Shown here: positions 33,987-43,159 of the stretch, one piece after another | How the letters are laid out: each line of letters begins with the position of its first letter | Position numbering within the stretch: the stretch's first letter is position 1 | Assembly (NCBI GenBank): GCA_964368455.1 | Contig: CAYJAZ010000011.1 | Coordinates: 1-64,000, forward strand | Length of the DNA stretch: 64,000 bases | Direction: 5' to 3' | From: CAYJAZ01 sp964368455 | GTDB taxonomy: Bacteria > Desulfobacterota > Desulfovibrionia > Desulfovibrionales > Desulfovibrionaceae | The notes under the pieces: model-generated | Seen by the model: only the letters and a program-made list of their open reading frames with translations | What the model was told of the DNA's origin: nothing | The model's database searches: none | Program-made: the position numbers and the translations under genes

Positions 33987-34916
33987 ATGTATCTAGGCTA
34001 TTTATTTATTTTTATTGCAGCACTTTGCTGGGGCTTTTTAGGCGTGTTTGGACGTATTGCCATGTCAGCTGGTGTTGAACCTTTAGATGTTGCTTTTTGT
34101 CGTGCCTTTTTTGGTTCACTTTTTATGTTTTTACACGCTATGTATTTAAAAGATGCGCGTGTGCGTTCTATGAAAGATTTGTCAGCCTTTTTTATATTTG
34201 GTCTATTTTCGATTGCTGTGTTTTTTGCTTCTTATCAATATGCTGTTCTTGACGCGGGTGTAGCTCTTGCAAGCGTATTGCTTTATACTGCACCAGCATG
34301 GGTAGCACTGTTTTTAAGGATTTTTTATTCAACTTCATTATCAAAAATGAGTGCTTTGGCTATTGTTTTAGCATTATGCGGTGTATTTTTAATTAGTTAT
34401 TCATCTGGAAGTCCAGCCGTAGAAGAAGGATCATCACTTGCAGAAAATGCAAAAAATACTCTGCCATTACTTGGTATTTCTTGTGGTTTATTAGCTGGCT
34501 TTTTATACGCAACACATTTTATATTTACAAAAAAATATTTAACAATATATAGTTCATTCACTATATATGCATATGGATCGATTTTTGCGGCTTTTGCATT
34601 ACTTCCATTTACTTCGCTCACTTCATTTAATTTTAACCTCTCGATTGAAGTATGGTTGTCTTTATTCGCAACAGCTTTTGTGAGCACTTATTTAGCTTAT
34701 TGGGCATATTGCGAAGGAATTAAAAGACTAAATCCTACTAAGGCAGCCGTTATTGCAAATTTAGAACCAGTAATAGCAGGCGTTGCAGCTTTTGCTATAT
34801 GGGGTGAAAGCTTTACATTTATGGCCTATATTGGGATTTTACTTATTTTATCAACTGTTTTTCTATTACTTTATGACGATAAAAAAAGAGCAACTATCGA
34901 AAATAATTTAGATTAA
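33987..34916 (+). CDS. EamA/DMT-family metabolite transporter
   Basis: The start is ATG 33987 after CAGGAG; an upstream start at 33957 would place charged residues before the first helix. The protein has 309 residues and ten hydrophobic segments in two EamA halves. Recognisable parts are YLFIFIAALCWGFLGVFGRI, YTAPAWVALFLRI (first half) and LAYWAYCEGIKRLNPTKAAVIANLEPVIAGVAA (second half, with the typical LEPV signature). DMT family members export amino acids or related metabolites; no substrate can be named. A racemase gene follows on the same strand. Confidence 0.85.
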   Translation: MYLGYLFIFIAALCWGFLGVFGRIAMSAGVEPLDVAFCRAFFGSLFMFLHAMYLKDARVRSMKDLSAFFIFGLFSIAVFFASYQYAVLDAGVALASVLLYTAPAWVALFLRIFYSTSLSKMSALAIVLALCGVFLISYSSGSPAVEEGSSLAENAKNTLPLLGISCGLLAGFLYATHFIFTKKYLTIYSSFTIYAYGSIFAAFALLPFTSLTSFNFNLSIEVWLSLFATAFVSTYLAYWAYCEGIKRLNPTKAAVIANLEPVIAGVAAFAIWGESFTFMAYIGILLILSTVFLLLYDDKKRATIENNLD

Positions 34917-34995
34917 TTTTTTGATGTAGATTTTCTTATAATATAAATAATTTAAAGTTTATTTTATATGATAAATGTTTATCGATGAGGTTTTT

Positions 34996-35685
34996 ATGAA
35001 AACAATTGGTTTAATAGGTGGAATGAGTTTTGAAAGCACAGCTTTATACTACCAAATTATTAATGAATGTATAAGAAAAGAGCTTGGCGGATTACATTCG
35101 GCAAAAATCTTGCTCTATAGCGTGAACTTTGCTGAAATAGAAGAATGTCAAGCTAGTGGAAATTGGACTAAAAGTGCTCAAATTTTATCTGAAGTAGCAG
35201 TAAACTTAGAAAAAGCTGGTGCAGATTGTATTGTTTTATGCACTAATACAATGCATAAAATAGCAGATAGTATTGAAAATGCGATTGAAATTCCTTTTAT
35301 ACACATTGCAAAAGAGACAGCTAAAGAAATCAACAAAAACAATATCAAAAAAATATCCTTGTTAGGCACAAAATATACTATGCTTGAAGCATTTTATAAA
35401 GAAAAATTAGAAGAATTTGGTATAGAACTTGTTATACCCGATGATGAAGATATTGAAATCATAAATGATATTATTTATGAAGAATTATGCCAAGGCATTG
35501 TTAAAGATTCTTCAAGAGAAAAATACAAAGAAATCATTGAAAAATTATCTAAAAAGGATATAGAAGGTATTGTGCTTGCTTGCACAGAAATAGGGATTTT
35601 ATTGAAGCAAGAAGATGTAAATCTTCCTTTTTTTGACACAACTTTTATACATGCAAGACAAGCAGCTTTATCTAGCCTGAAATAA
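34996..35685 (+). CDS. Aspartate/glutamate racemase family protein
   Basis: The start is ATG 34996 after GATGAGG; a frame from 34975 is possible but has a weaker site. The protein has 229 residues. It has MKTIGLIGGMSFESTALYY at the N-terminus, catalytic Cys82 in LCTNTMH and the second catalytic Cys196 in LACTEIG, the pair required for cofactor-free racemisation. It converts between L- and D-aspartate or glutamate, or a related 2-substituted acid. Cytoplasmic. It follows the EamA transporter by 79 bases, so joint expression is possible. Both cysteines are present, so it looks active. Confidence 0.9.
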   Translation: MKTIGLIGGMSFESTALYYQIINECIRKELGGLHSAKILLYSVNFAEIEECQASGNWTKSAQILSEVAVNLEKAGADCIVLCTNTMHKIADSIENAIEIPFIHIAKETAKEINKNNIKKISLLGTKYTMLEAFYKEKLEEFGIELVIPDDEDIEIINDIIYEELCQGIVKDSSREKYKEIIEKLSKKDIEGIVLACTEIGILLKQEDVNLPFFDTTFIHARQAALSSLK

Positions 35686-35800
35686 GAAGTAAAAATATTC
35701 AACTATTTGAATTAACAATTATAAATATTTCTTTTTATTTTAAAATATTTATGCTATACATACTAGAGTTTAATAAATAACTTTTACTTGTGAGGAAAAA

Positions 35801-36796
35801 ATGGTTTTAGCTTTATCAGCCTTAATAGTTGGATTGATTTTACTGGTTTGGAGTGCGGATAAATTTGTTGAAGGTGCAGCAGAAACTGCAAAATATATTG
35901 GCATGTCACCTCTTATTATTGGTATGGTTATAGTTGGATTTGGAACATCAGCACCAGAAATGCTTGTTTCCGCTTTAGCTGCTGTAAATGGAAATAGCGG
36001 CATAGCCCTAGGTAATGCTTATGGTTCAAATATTGCAAATATTGCTCTTATTCTTGGTGTATCAGCCCTCATCGCACCTATTGCTGTTAATGGAAAAGTT
36101 TTAAAAAAAGAACTTCCTACCTTACTCTTAATAACAGCACTTTCATTTATCTTGCTTTATGATCTAGAACTTTCAAGATTAGATGGATTTATCTTATTAG
36201 TTGTTTTCTTTGGTATTATGGGAAACACTATTTATAAAGGTATGAAAGCAAAAGATGTGGTATCTCAAGTAATAAAAGCAAAAGATACTGAAACAGAGAT
36301 AGAAACAGAAGAAGTTGAAAATGAAGAGATAAACATCAAAAAATCAATACTTTGGTTAATTGTTGGTTTAGTAATACTTATTATAAGTTCACGCATGCTT
36401 GTTTGGGGTGCTGTTGAAATTGCACATATGTATAATGTAAGTGATATCATTATTGGTTTAACAGTAGTTGCAATTGGAACATCCTTACCAGAACTTGCCT
36501 CTTCTATCGCAGCAGCAAGAAAAAATGAACATGAAATAGCTCTGGGTAATGTGTTAGGTTCAAATTTATTTAATACATTAGCTGTAGTTGGTATTGCAGG
36601 TACTATACACCCATTTGCTGTTCCTTTTGAAATACTCACACGTGATATGTCTATAATGACATTACTCACACTTTCACTCTTTTTATTTGGCTATGCAAAG
36701 AAAGGCAAGATGGGATGTATAACAAGATTTAAAGGTGCTATCCTCCTTGGTATTTATCTTGTATATACAATTTGGTTAATTTCTTTAGTTGTATAA
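35801..36796 (+). CDS. Calcium/sodium antiporter family protein
   Basis: A 331-residue membrane protein with two inverted repeats. The first holds VIVGFGTSAPEMLVSALAA, and the second VVAIGTSLPELASSIAAARKNEHEIALGNVLGSN, the paired G-T-S-x-P-E motifs of the CaCA superfamily (YrbG-like). A cytoplasmic Glu-rich stretch (residues about 165-185, TETEIETEEVENEE) lies between. It probably exports calcium in exchange for sodium or protons. GTGAGGAAA precedes the ATG at 35801. A terminator follows. Confidence 0.9.
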   Translation: MVLALSALIVGLILLVWSADKFVEGAAETAKYIGMSPLIIGMVIVGFGTSAPEMLVSALAAVNGNSGIALGNAYGSNIANIALILGVSALIAPIAVNGKVLKKELPTLLLITALSFILLYDLELSRLDGFILLVVFFGIMGNTIYKGMKAKDVVSQVIKAKDTETEIETEEVENEEINIKKSILWLIVGLVILIISSRMLVWGAVEIAHMYNVSDIIIGLTVVAIGTSLPELASSIAAARKNEHEIALGNVLGSNLFNTLAVVGIAGTIHPFAVPFEILTRDMSIMTLLTLSLFLFGYAKKGKMGCITRFKGAILLGIYLVYTIWLISLVV

Positions 36797-36825
36797 AGAT
36801 TTTTCTAATATAAATTGAATTTTAT

Positions 36826-36880
36826 AAATAGCATACCCAAATAAATTTCATATGAAATAAAGAGGGTATGCTATTTTTAA
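36826..36880 (+). terminator. Terminator after antiporter gene
   Basis: AAATAGCATACCC pairs with GGGTATGCTATTT; an inner AATTTCATATGAAAT adds a small secondary hairpin. A T-run follows on the plus strand. Confidence 0.8.
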
Positions 36881-36923
36881 TCATGCCTAAAATTGTGCGG
36901 ATCTTAGGCAATCTTAAAGGGTG

Positions 36924-37943
36924 TTATTTATCAAATCTTTTTACAGGAAAATGGCAAGCACCTCTGCCTGTTCTTGCTGTAAAATCTTGATGGTAATCTT
37001 CAGCAGAGAAAAATGCTGGAGCAGGAGAAAGCTCTGTAACAACATCATAATTATTTGCAATAAGTATATTAATTAATTTATCTGCTATCTCTTCTTGTTC
37101 TTTGTTAGTATAGAAAATAACACTTCTATACTGTGTTCCAATGTCTGGGCCTTGTCTATTGAGTTGGGTTGGATCGTGTATTTCAAAAAAGAATTTTGCT
37201 AATGTTTCGAAATTTACAATATTAGGATCGTAAAGTACTTTCACTACTTCTGCATGGCCTGTATTTCCTTTGCTTACTTGTTCGTAAGTAGGGAAGATAG
37301 TATTTCCACCCATATATCCAGATTCTACGTCAATAACTCCTTCAATCTTTGAAAAACCGTCTTCCACGCCCCAGAAACAACCACCACCAAAGAAGGCAGT
37401 TGCAGGAAATGGTTTATCTGGATTAGTATATGGTATAAACTTCATTGAAATTGAATTTACGCAATGACGTACATTTTTTTCTGTAAAACCTTCATTTTCA
37501 AAAACATGTCCTAAATGTCCTGCACAATTAGCACAAATGATTTCAGTTCTTCGTCCGTCACTGTCAGGAACTCGTAACACAGCACCAGCAACAGCATCGT
37601 CAAAGCTTGGCCATCCGCAATTTGAATCGAATTTATCGTGAGATAAATAAAGAGGAGCATCGCATTGACGACATGTATAGATACCTTCTAATTTATTATT
37701 TAAAAGCTCACCACTATAAGGCATTTCCGTGCCTTTATCTTTTATTATATAAGCTTCTTCGGGACTGAGTGAGTTTAATTTCATTTCTCTTCCTTTACCT
37801 ACATTTTTTAATTGTTCTGTACTTTGTTCAATAATCTCATTTGATTGAGAAATTGCAGTAGCTTCTTCGAAAAAAATGAACATTGCATAAAAAGCAATAA
37901 AAATTAGTGTGCATAAACTAAAAACTTTAAATTTAAACTTCAT
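36924..37943 (-). CDS. Membrane-anchored MsrB-MsrA methionine sulfoxide reductase
   Basis: The start is ATG 37943 after AAAGGAG; the frame to 37967 adds 8 residues and no better site. The protein has 339 residues. Residues 7-26 are a hydrophobic signal or anchor. MsrB domain about 55-170: zinc cysteines 91, 94, 137 and 140 and catalytic Cys161 (RHCVNSISMKF). MsrA domain about 180-335: GCFWGVEDGFS with catalytic Cys189, and STGHAEVVKV-type region GNTGHAEVV. Together they reduce both R- and S-methionine sulfoxides. The export signal suggests repair of periplasmic or envelope proteins, like MsrAB of other pathogens. Order B before A is less common than A before B. Confidence 0.9.
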   Translation of the reverse strand: MKFKFKVFSLCTLIFIAFYAMFIFFEEATAISQSNEIIEQSTEQLKNVGKGREMKLNSLSPEEAYIIKDKGTEMPYSGELLNNKLEGIYTCRQCDAPLYLSHDKFDSNCGWPSFDDAVAGAVLRVPDSDGRRTEIICANCAGHLGHVFENEGFTEKNVRHCVNSISMKFIPYTNPDKPFPATAFFGGGCFWGVEDGFSKIEGVIDVESGYMGGNTIFPTYEQVSKGNTGHAEVVKVLYDPNIVNFETLAKFFFEIHDPTQLNRQGPDIGTQYRSVIFYTNKEQEEIADKLINILIANNYDVVTELSPAPAFFSAEDYHQDFTARTGRGACHFPVKRFDK

Positions 37944-38118
37944 GAATTCTCCTTTAATCCGACACACACTACTTCCTAATACTAATAGATATAATTATCA
38001 ATAAAGATAGGTCAATATTAAAATTATATTTTATATGAGAATTGCAGAAATTTAATAGTGAAGAAATAAGATATAATTAAAAGCAAAACACAGAATATTG
38101 GTAAATATGATTTATAAT

Positions 38119-38307
38119 TTATGCTGCATAGATTTCTTTTTCAATATTTTCTAATAATTCTATTAATTCTTTTTCGCTAGGAAAAGAATGAGTAACAAAA
38201 GATTTTGCGATAAAAGGACTTTTAGCTTCTATATTCCACATTCCGTCTTTTCTAGTGAGTGATATTTTAAGAGAATGTTGTTCCTTGATTAAACTTACTA
38301 TAGCCAT
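38119..38307 (-). CDS. Small conserved-looking protein of unknown function
   Basis: A 62-residue frame with a strong ribosome site (AAGGAGATAAAG) before ATG. It reads MAIVSLIKEQHSLKISLTRK with a later LIELLENIEKEI helix; no motif was recognised. It diverges from the S24-type regulator gene 241 bases away, and the space between holds several TTGTCA elements. A small protein co-regulated by the repressor is plausible. Coding is supported by start site and composition only. Confidence 0.55.
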   Translation of the reverse strand: MAIVSLIKEQHSLKISLTRKDGMWNIEAKSPFIAKSFVTHSFPSEKELIELLENIEKEIYAA

Positions 38308-38329
38308 CTTTATCTCCTTATTATTTACC

Positions 38330-38470
38330 TTGACAAAAGTTTGAATAAAATATACTTTTTATTTGTCAGTGATTGAATATTTACATTGTTATTTTGTCAA
38401 ATAGAATATACTTGACTTTTTTCTAAGAATTGTTAATTAAAAAGTAGAACATCTTCAACTTTTTGTCAAG
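38330..38470. promoter_or_regulatory. Repeated TTTGTCA(A) elements, candidate operators of S24 regulator
   Basis: TTGACAAAA at 38330 (reverse orientation), TTTGTCA at 38362, TTTTGTCAAA at 38393 and TTTTTGTCAAG at 38460, plus an inverted repeat GTCAA-N11-TTGAC at 38396-38416. A 16-base stretch like AAATAGAATATACTTG also recurs (38342-38359 and 38399-38416). The repeats lie between divergent genes and overlap possible -35 boxes (TTGACA) on both strands. Confidence 0.5.
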
Positions 38471-38548
38471 AGATAAAATTAGTTTTTTTTAAAAATTTTT
38501 AAATTTAATATATAGACTTATTAAAATGTATAATGAAGGAGTATAGAT

Positions 38549-39235
38549 ATGAGCTTTGGTTCTAGATTAAAAGAAGAAAGAAAGTTAAAAAAAATGACTC
38601 AAGAAGAGCTAGCTAAGGCAACTTCACTTCATAAAACCTCTCTACTTTCATATGAAAAAGAAACGGTTTCTCCTCCAGCTTCTTTTTTAGAAAAATTAGT
38701 AAAGCTAGATTTTGATGTGAATTATATTATTTCAGGTTTTAGAAATTCAACGAATAGTAATGCAGCAGATATTGTATCTAATCATGCTTTTACCAGAGAT
38801 AAAGAATCTGACATAGAAGAAACTAATGTTTATATTCCTTTAGTAGATGCAATGCTTTGTGCTGGGCATGGAAGTCTTGAAACACAAGATAATATTATAG
38901 AAAGCATTCCTTTTCCGCGTTCTTTTATTGAACAAAAGGGTAATCCTAAGAATATGGTTTTGTTTAGAGTTTCTGGGGATTCTATGTCTCCAACAATACA
39001 CGATAAAGATATGGTACTTATTGACGAATCAAAAAAGAATCTAGAAATAGGAAAGATTTATGCAGTAGGTTTTGAAGATGTTATCTATTTAAAGCAAGTT
39101 GATTTCTTGCCTAAAACCCTTGTTCTAAAATCTCATAATAAAGATTATAAAGATATTGAATTAAAAATGAGTGAATATAATGAAGAACATTTTCGTGTTA
39201 TTGGTAAACTGCTTTGGGTGAGCAGAGAATTTTAA
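38549..39235 (+). CDS. XRE-S24 (LexA-like) transcriptional repressor
   Basis: A 228-residue protein. Residues about 5-60 form an XRE helix-turn-helix (GSRLKEERKLKKMTQEELAKATSLHKTSLLSYEKE). Residues 95-225 form a peptidase-S24 domain, with Ser145 in VSGDSMSP, Lys182 in VIYLKQV and an Ala105-Gly106 pair where such proteins are often cut. Proteins like this act as phage-type or stress-responsive repressors. No phage genes are nearby, so it may be a domesticated regulator. It sits 241 bases from a divergent small gene, with repeated TTGTCA elements between. AGGAG precedes the ATG. Confidence 0.88.
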   Translation: MSFGSRLKEERKLKKMTQEELAKATSLHKTSLLSYEKETVSPPASFLEKLVKLDFDVNYIISGFRNSTNSNAADIVSNHAFTRDKESDIEETNVYIPLVDAMLCAGHGSLETQDNIIESIPFPRSFIEQKGNPKNMVLFRVSGDSMSPTIHDKDMVLIDESKKNLEIGKIYAVGFEDVIYLKQVDFLPKTLVLKSHNKDYKDIELKMSEYNEEHFRVIGKLLWVSREF

Positions 39236-39282
39236 CTAAACTTTTATAAATAAAGAGAGTTTTTTTATTAATGTTAAATAAA

Positions 39283-39317
39283 AAACGCTTTCATAACAAA
39301 TTGTCATGAAAGCGTTG
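39283..39317 (-). terminator. Terminator of second cstA-like gene
   Basis: AACGCTTTCAT and ATGAAAGCGTT form an 11-bp stem. The T-run lies on the minus-strand exit side, so it serves the minus-strand gene at 39337. Confidence 0.85.
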
Positions 39318-39336
39318 ATAGTAATTTAAATTATGA

Positions 39337-41010
39337 TTAAACAGCTTTTGCTTCTAAGCTTTCATCTTTTTTGTTTGGAAAAAGAGATTGTTTAGCAACG
39401 ATTAATCCAAGTGCTAATAATAAAACAGCAAAGGTTAATTGTAATACGTTTGCAGAGAGTGAACCTGTATTATTCATAATCTTTGTGATATTACCATTGA
39501 TAAGCAAGCAAAGTGAAGTCACAGTAATGAGTAGCATGCTATACATTGGAATGATAAGCATGAAGTTTTTCTTGCCAGTTCTTTGTAAAAAGACAGAAAC
39601 AGCGATCAATGCAAGTGCAGCAAGGAGTTGGTTTGCTGAACCAAAGAGTGGCCAAATGCTTTGATAACCGCCAAGTGCTAGTAGAACGCCAAAGAAAAGT
39701 GTAATAAAGGTTGCAAAATAGTTTGAACTAATGAAGCCTAAAAAGCCACCCTCAGGTTTGTTACCGTTGACATGAAAAATTTCTTGGAAAGAAAGTCTGC
39801 CAACACGAGCAACGGAGTCAAGTGAAGTAAGAGCAAAAGCTGAAATTGCAAGTGTGATCAATGTAAATACAAGATTTGATGGCAATCCAATTTGTGATAA
39901 GAAAGAAGCAAGTGCATTTGCAAAAATAGTTGGCGGTGTGCCTTGTGGCATACTTGTAGAGGTTGCAAGTGCGCCAACAGCAACAAGTGCGATAACAGCT
40001 AAGAAACACTCTAGAAGCATCCCGCCAAAGCTGATAAGTTTCATATCTTTTTCATTGTTGACTTGTTTTGAAGATGTTCCAGATGAAACAAGTGAGTGGA
40101 AACCAGAAATAGCACCACATGCTATTGTTACAAAGAGCATTGGGAACATATATTGTCCCTTTACTGTGAAAGAGGTGAATGCTGGTAAGTTCATTTCAGG
40201 CTGTGCAACTAAGACACCTACAAAGGCTGCTAAAAGCATTGCAAGTAGGAGGAAAGAATTGAGAAAGTCTCTTGGTTGTAATAAAAGCCATACAGGGAGA
40301 ACAGAAGCTACAAAGATATAAGCAAATGTAAAATAGAACCAAGTTTGCTTTGTTGCAAATATTGGAAAAGTGAGACCTAAATAGAGTGCTACTACTAAGG
40401 TTGCAATACCAACTATACATTGCATTGTAGAAGAAAGTTGTGCTTTTCTAAAGTAAACACCCATAAGAACAGCAAAAACTATGAAAATTATTGAAGTAGA
40501 TGCAGTAGATGCTCCTGATGGATTTGCTTGATTATTTGTAAAGCCGTTAAATGTTCCAGCAACGATATCAGCAAAAGCAGCTATAACTAAAATACAAAAA
40601 AGCCATACAAATACTAAAAAGAAAACTTTACCGCTTTTACCAATGTATTTTTCAATTAAAACAGAAATTGTTTTACCTTGATTTCTTACTGATGCGTACA
40701 TAGAAGAAAAATCTTGAACAGCTCCAAAGAAAATACCACCAACTAAAATCCATGCAAGAACTGGAACCCAGCCAAACATAGCCGCAATGATAGGGCCATT
40801 TATAGGGCCAGCACCAGCAATTGATGCAAATTGATGGCCAAATAAAACAGCCTTAGAAGCAGGAACATAGTCAATTCCGTCCTTGTGCTCATGGGCTGGT
40901 GTACGGCGATTGCTATCAACGCCCCACAATTTTTCTAAATAGGTTCCATAGACAAAATAGGCTATCAATAAGATAGCTCCGGAAATTGCTAAAAGGGCTG
41001 CTCCATTCAT
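39337..41010 (-). CDS. CstA-family carrier (longer form)
   Basis: A 557-residue integral membrane protein with AYFVYGTYLEKLWGVD near the start, the family core HQFASIAGAGPINGPIIAAMFGW, GAVQDFSSMYASVRNQGK, and GAISGFHSLVSSGTSSKQ, plus SLDSVARVGRLSFQE and a C-terminal region of several helices. It is longer than the copy at 27630 and closer to classic CstA/BtsT in motif spacing. The role is probably uptake of peptides or pyruvate. It is not linked to a BtsSR-like sensor in this window. ACTAGTTAAAGGAT lies before its ATG. Confidence 0.9.
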   Translation of the reverse strand: MNGAALLAISGAILLIAYFVYGTYLEKLWGVDSNRRTPAHEHKDGIDYVPASKAVLFGHQFASIAGAGPINGPIIAAMFGWVPVLAWILVGGIFFGAVQDFSSMYASVRNQGKTISVLIEKYIGKSGKVFFLVFVWLFCILVIAAFADIVAGTFNGFTNNQANPSGASTASTSIIFIVFAVLMGVYFRKAQLSSTMQCIVGIATLVVALYLGLTFPIFATKQTWFYFTFAYIFVASVLPVWLLLQPRDFLNSFLLLAMLLAAFVGVLVAQPEMNLPAFTSFTVKGQYMFPMLFVTIACGAISGFHSLVSSGTSSKQVNNEKDMKLISFGGMLLECFLAVIALVAVGALATSTSMPQGTPPTIFANALASFLSQIGLPSNLVFTLITLAISAFALTSLDSVARVGRLSFQEIFHVNGNKPEGGFLGFISSNYFATFITLFFGVLLALGGYQSIWPLFGSANQLLAALALIAVSVFLQRTGKKNFMLIIPMYSMLLITVTSLCLLINGNITKIMNNTGSLSANVLQLTFAVLLLALGLIVAKQSLFPNKKDESLEAKAV

Positions 41011-41184
41011 AATTAATCCTTTAACTAGTTAAATAAAAAATAAGGTATTTATTTATAGTTAAAAATAACAAAAGTCAAGAAAAGATATCGTTCTAAAAGA
41101 GATACAGCAAGGATTAACTCTATAAAAGCAGTGTGCTTTAAAAATTTAAGTTTTAGAAGTTTTAGTAATTATTTTAAATAAATA

Positions 41185-42381
41185 CTATTGCTTTGCATTT
41201 TTAATTTCTCTAAAAATTCTGTCAGCCGCAGAAAGTAATTCAAAAGAAAGATTCCAATTAATATCAAGAGCCATTTTTATGTTAAGAGCGAAAGTATATT
41301 TTGGGTTAACTTCTTTGTTTATTTGAGTAAAATTCTTTTCATCGATTAGATCTTTTATCACTTGTGCTTTTAGATTTGCATCTTCAGCTATACTTGAAGA
41401 TAAAGCAAAGAGCGCGCCATGTTCAACATCGCTTAAACCATTTTGTGAAAATGTTGGAGTTTTAGAGGATAAAAATGGAGTAAGGAGCTCTTTATAATGT
41501 GTATAATCGTTTCCAAGACCGCTTGTGAGATAGAAAGCATCTGCTTTTTGTGAAATCTCTTGATGGCAATCAAGACGTTTTTCTACATTTTCTTGAATGT
41601 CATTTGTGAAATTTTTTATTTTTCCTTCAATTAAAGTAAAATTATACAATTGTGCTGCTTGTTTTATTTCTTGATAATTTATATCAGTTCGTCCACGAGC
41701 ACTATCTTCATAGCAAATTCCTAAAGAATTGAAATCTATTATATTTTTGAATAATTCTAATTTCTTTAATGTATCATTATTTACTTTGTGAGCAAAGAGA
41801 GAAGGATTTGCTTGATAGGTGTTTTTTTGGGATAATTCTGTTAATAAAGCGTCGGGAAGAGAAAAAGCGATTATATTAACATTTTGTATTTGTTGAGAAA
41901 CTTCTAAAGCTGCAGCTGAACCAAATGCAAAGATAAGATCTATATCTTTTTTTTCTTCAATTCTTTTTTTAAGTGAAGCAATATCTTGGCTTAGTAAATT
42001 TGCATCCCAAGCAGATGAATAATAGGCGTCTTGAACGAAACTTAGATATTCCCCGCCTGCTCTTGTAGCAAGCCAATTCCACAAATCTTTACTCGTGTAG
42101 CCTTTTTGTAAAAAAATTCGTGCATTGTCTATAAGTTTAATTTTATCAAGAGCTATAGCTGTAGAATCTAGAAGCTGAGTGTATTGTTGAAGATGCCCGC
42201 CTTCTACATAGGCTATTCTCATTTTTGCATGTGCTGTCGAGGAAAAAAACAAAGAAAGTGCGAATAATAAAGCAGATACAAAAGAAAAATATTTTAAACT
42301 TTTTTTAATAAAGAAATTTTTAAATAGAGATAAACTTGTATTCCAAGAAAGATTTTGAGTATTATTTGCATTTATTTTCAT
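41185..42381 (-). CDS. ABC-type substrate-binding protein-like (PF04392-like), orphan
   Basis: A 398-residue protein. After about 28 polar residues comes a strong signal peptide (SLKYFSFVSALLFALSLFFS, cleavage near AHA). The mature part shows FAFGSAAALEVSQQI (as in ABC_sub_bind proteins), GICYEDSARGRTD, and YKELLTPFLSSKTPTFSQNG, the second-lobe pattern. No permease or ATPase gene adjoins it. The long leader before the signal hints that the real start is internal, but no better ribosome site was found. It follows the T3SS-linked transglycosylase on the same strand. It may be a stand-alone binding or sensor protein. Confidence 0.65.
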   Translation of the reverse strand: MKINANNTQNLSWNTSLSLFKNFFIKKSLKYFSFVSALLFALSLFFSSTAHAKMRIAYVEGGHLQQYTQLLDSTAIALDKIKLIDNARIFLQKGYTSKDLWNWLATRAGGEYLSFVQDAYYSSAWDANLLSQDIASLKKRIEEKKDIDLIFAFGSAAALEVSQQIQNVNIIAFSLPDALLTELSQKNTYQANPSLFAHKVNNDTLKKLELFKNIIDFNSLGICYEDSARGRTDINYQEIKQAAQLYNFTLIEGKIKNFTNDIQENVEKRLDCHQEISQKADAFYLTSGLGNDYTHYKELLTPFLSSKTPTFSQNGLSDVEHGALFALSSSIAEDANLKAQVIKDLIDEKNFTQINKEVNPKYTFALNIKMALDINWNLSFELLSAADRIFREIKNAKQ

Positions 42382-42511
42382 AATTTAGCCGAAGTTAGTA
42401 TGTAGAAGATAGAAGATGTTTTAAAATATGTGATAGCAAAATGAGAAATGTGCGTAACTATTGTATTAATGAGAGATAAACTGGTTTTGAGCTTTAAAAA
42501 GAACTTTGAGA

Positions 42512-43159
42512 TTAGAGATAGGAAAGAACTTTTTTAACAAAATTTTGAGTTTCTTTAAAAGGAGGAATACCATTATATTTTAGTACATTACCTGGCCCTG
42601 CATTATAAGCAGCAAGAGCTAATTTAACATCTTTAAAGCGAGTGATTTGCTCTTTGAGATACTTTGTTCCAGCATCTACATTTTTTGAGGCGTTAAAAGG
42701 TTCATCTAATCCAAGGTCTTGCGCAGTAGCGGGCATTATTTGCATGGCACCTTGTGCTCCAACATGCGAAACAGCATCAGCTATAAAGTTTGATTCAGTT
42801 TTGATGACAGCAGATATAAGGTTTTCAGGAATATTGTATTTTAAACTAGCACTTTTTATGATTTTCTTCCAATTTATGTTTTTATTATCCACTTCTTTAT
42901 AGCTTGCAAAAGTAAGCATACGAGGATGAAGTAACATACGTGCATGGGGCGAAAGAGAATAAACGTCGATTTCGTCAATAAGATGTTCTTGTTTTAATTG
43001 CTTTGGCACAACTTGAACAATTCCTTGCCCAGATTTGTAGCTTGGAGTCAGTCTTTGTGCTTCTTTATATTCAACACTGCTTTCTTGCATTAAAATTTGA
43101 GCATGAGCATCAAAAGATACAAGAAAGCAAAGTGAAAAAATAAAGAAAAAGTTTATCAT
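42512..43159 (-). CDS. Lytic transglycosylase (SLT) linked to T3SS
   Basis: A 215-residue exported protein: signal MINFFFIFSLCFLVSFDAHA (1-20). Residues 100-215 are the SLT domain with catalytic Glu122 in AVIKTESNFIADAVS, GAQGAMQIMPATA, and LALAAYNAGPGNVLKY. It cuts glycan strands to yield anhydro-muropeptides. Its ATG overlaps the stop of the RsbW-like gene by 4 bases, so it is translated with the T3SS block. Established knowledge: many T3SS carry such an enzyme (IpgF, EtgA) to open the cell wall for the injectisome. This is the inferred job here. Confidence 0.88.
   Translation of the reverse strand: MINFFFIFSLCFLVSFDAHAQILMQESSVEYKEAQRLTPSYKSGQGIVQVVPKQLKQEHLIDEIDVYSLSPHARMLLHPRMLTFASYKEVDNKNINWKKIIKSASLKYNIPENLISAVIKTESNFIADAVSHVGAQGAMQIMPATAQDLGLDEPFNASKNVDAGTKYLKEQITRFKDVKLALAAYNAGPGNVLKYNGIPPFKETQNFVKKVLSYL

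Noticed and set aside
38549..39235. Prophage
   Set aside because: A phage-type repressor alone is not enough; no integrase, structural or lysis genes are near.
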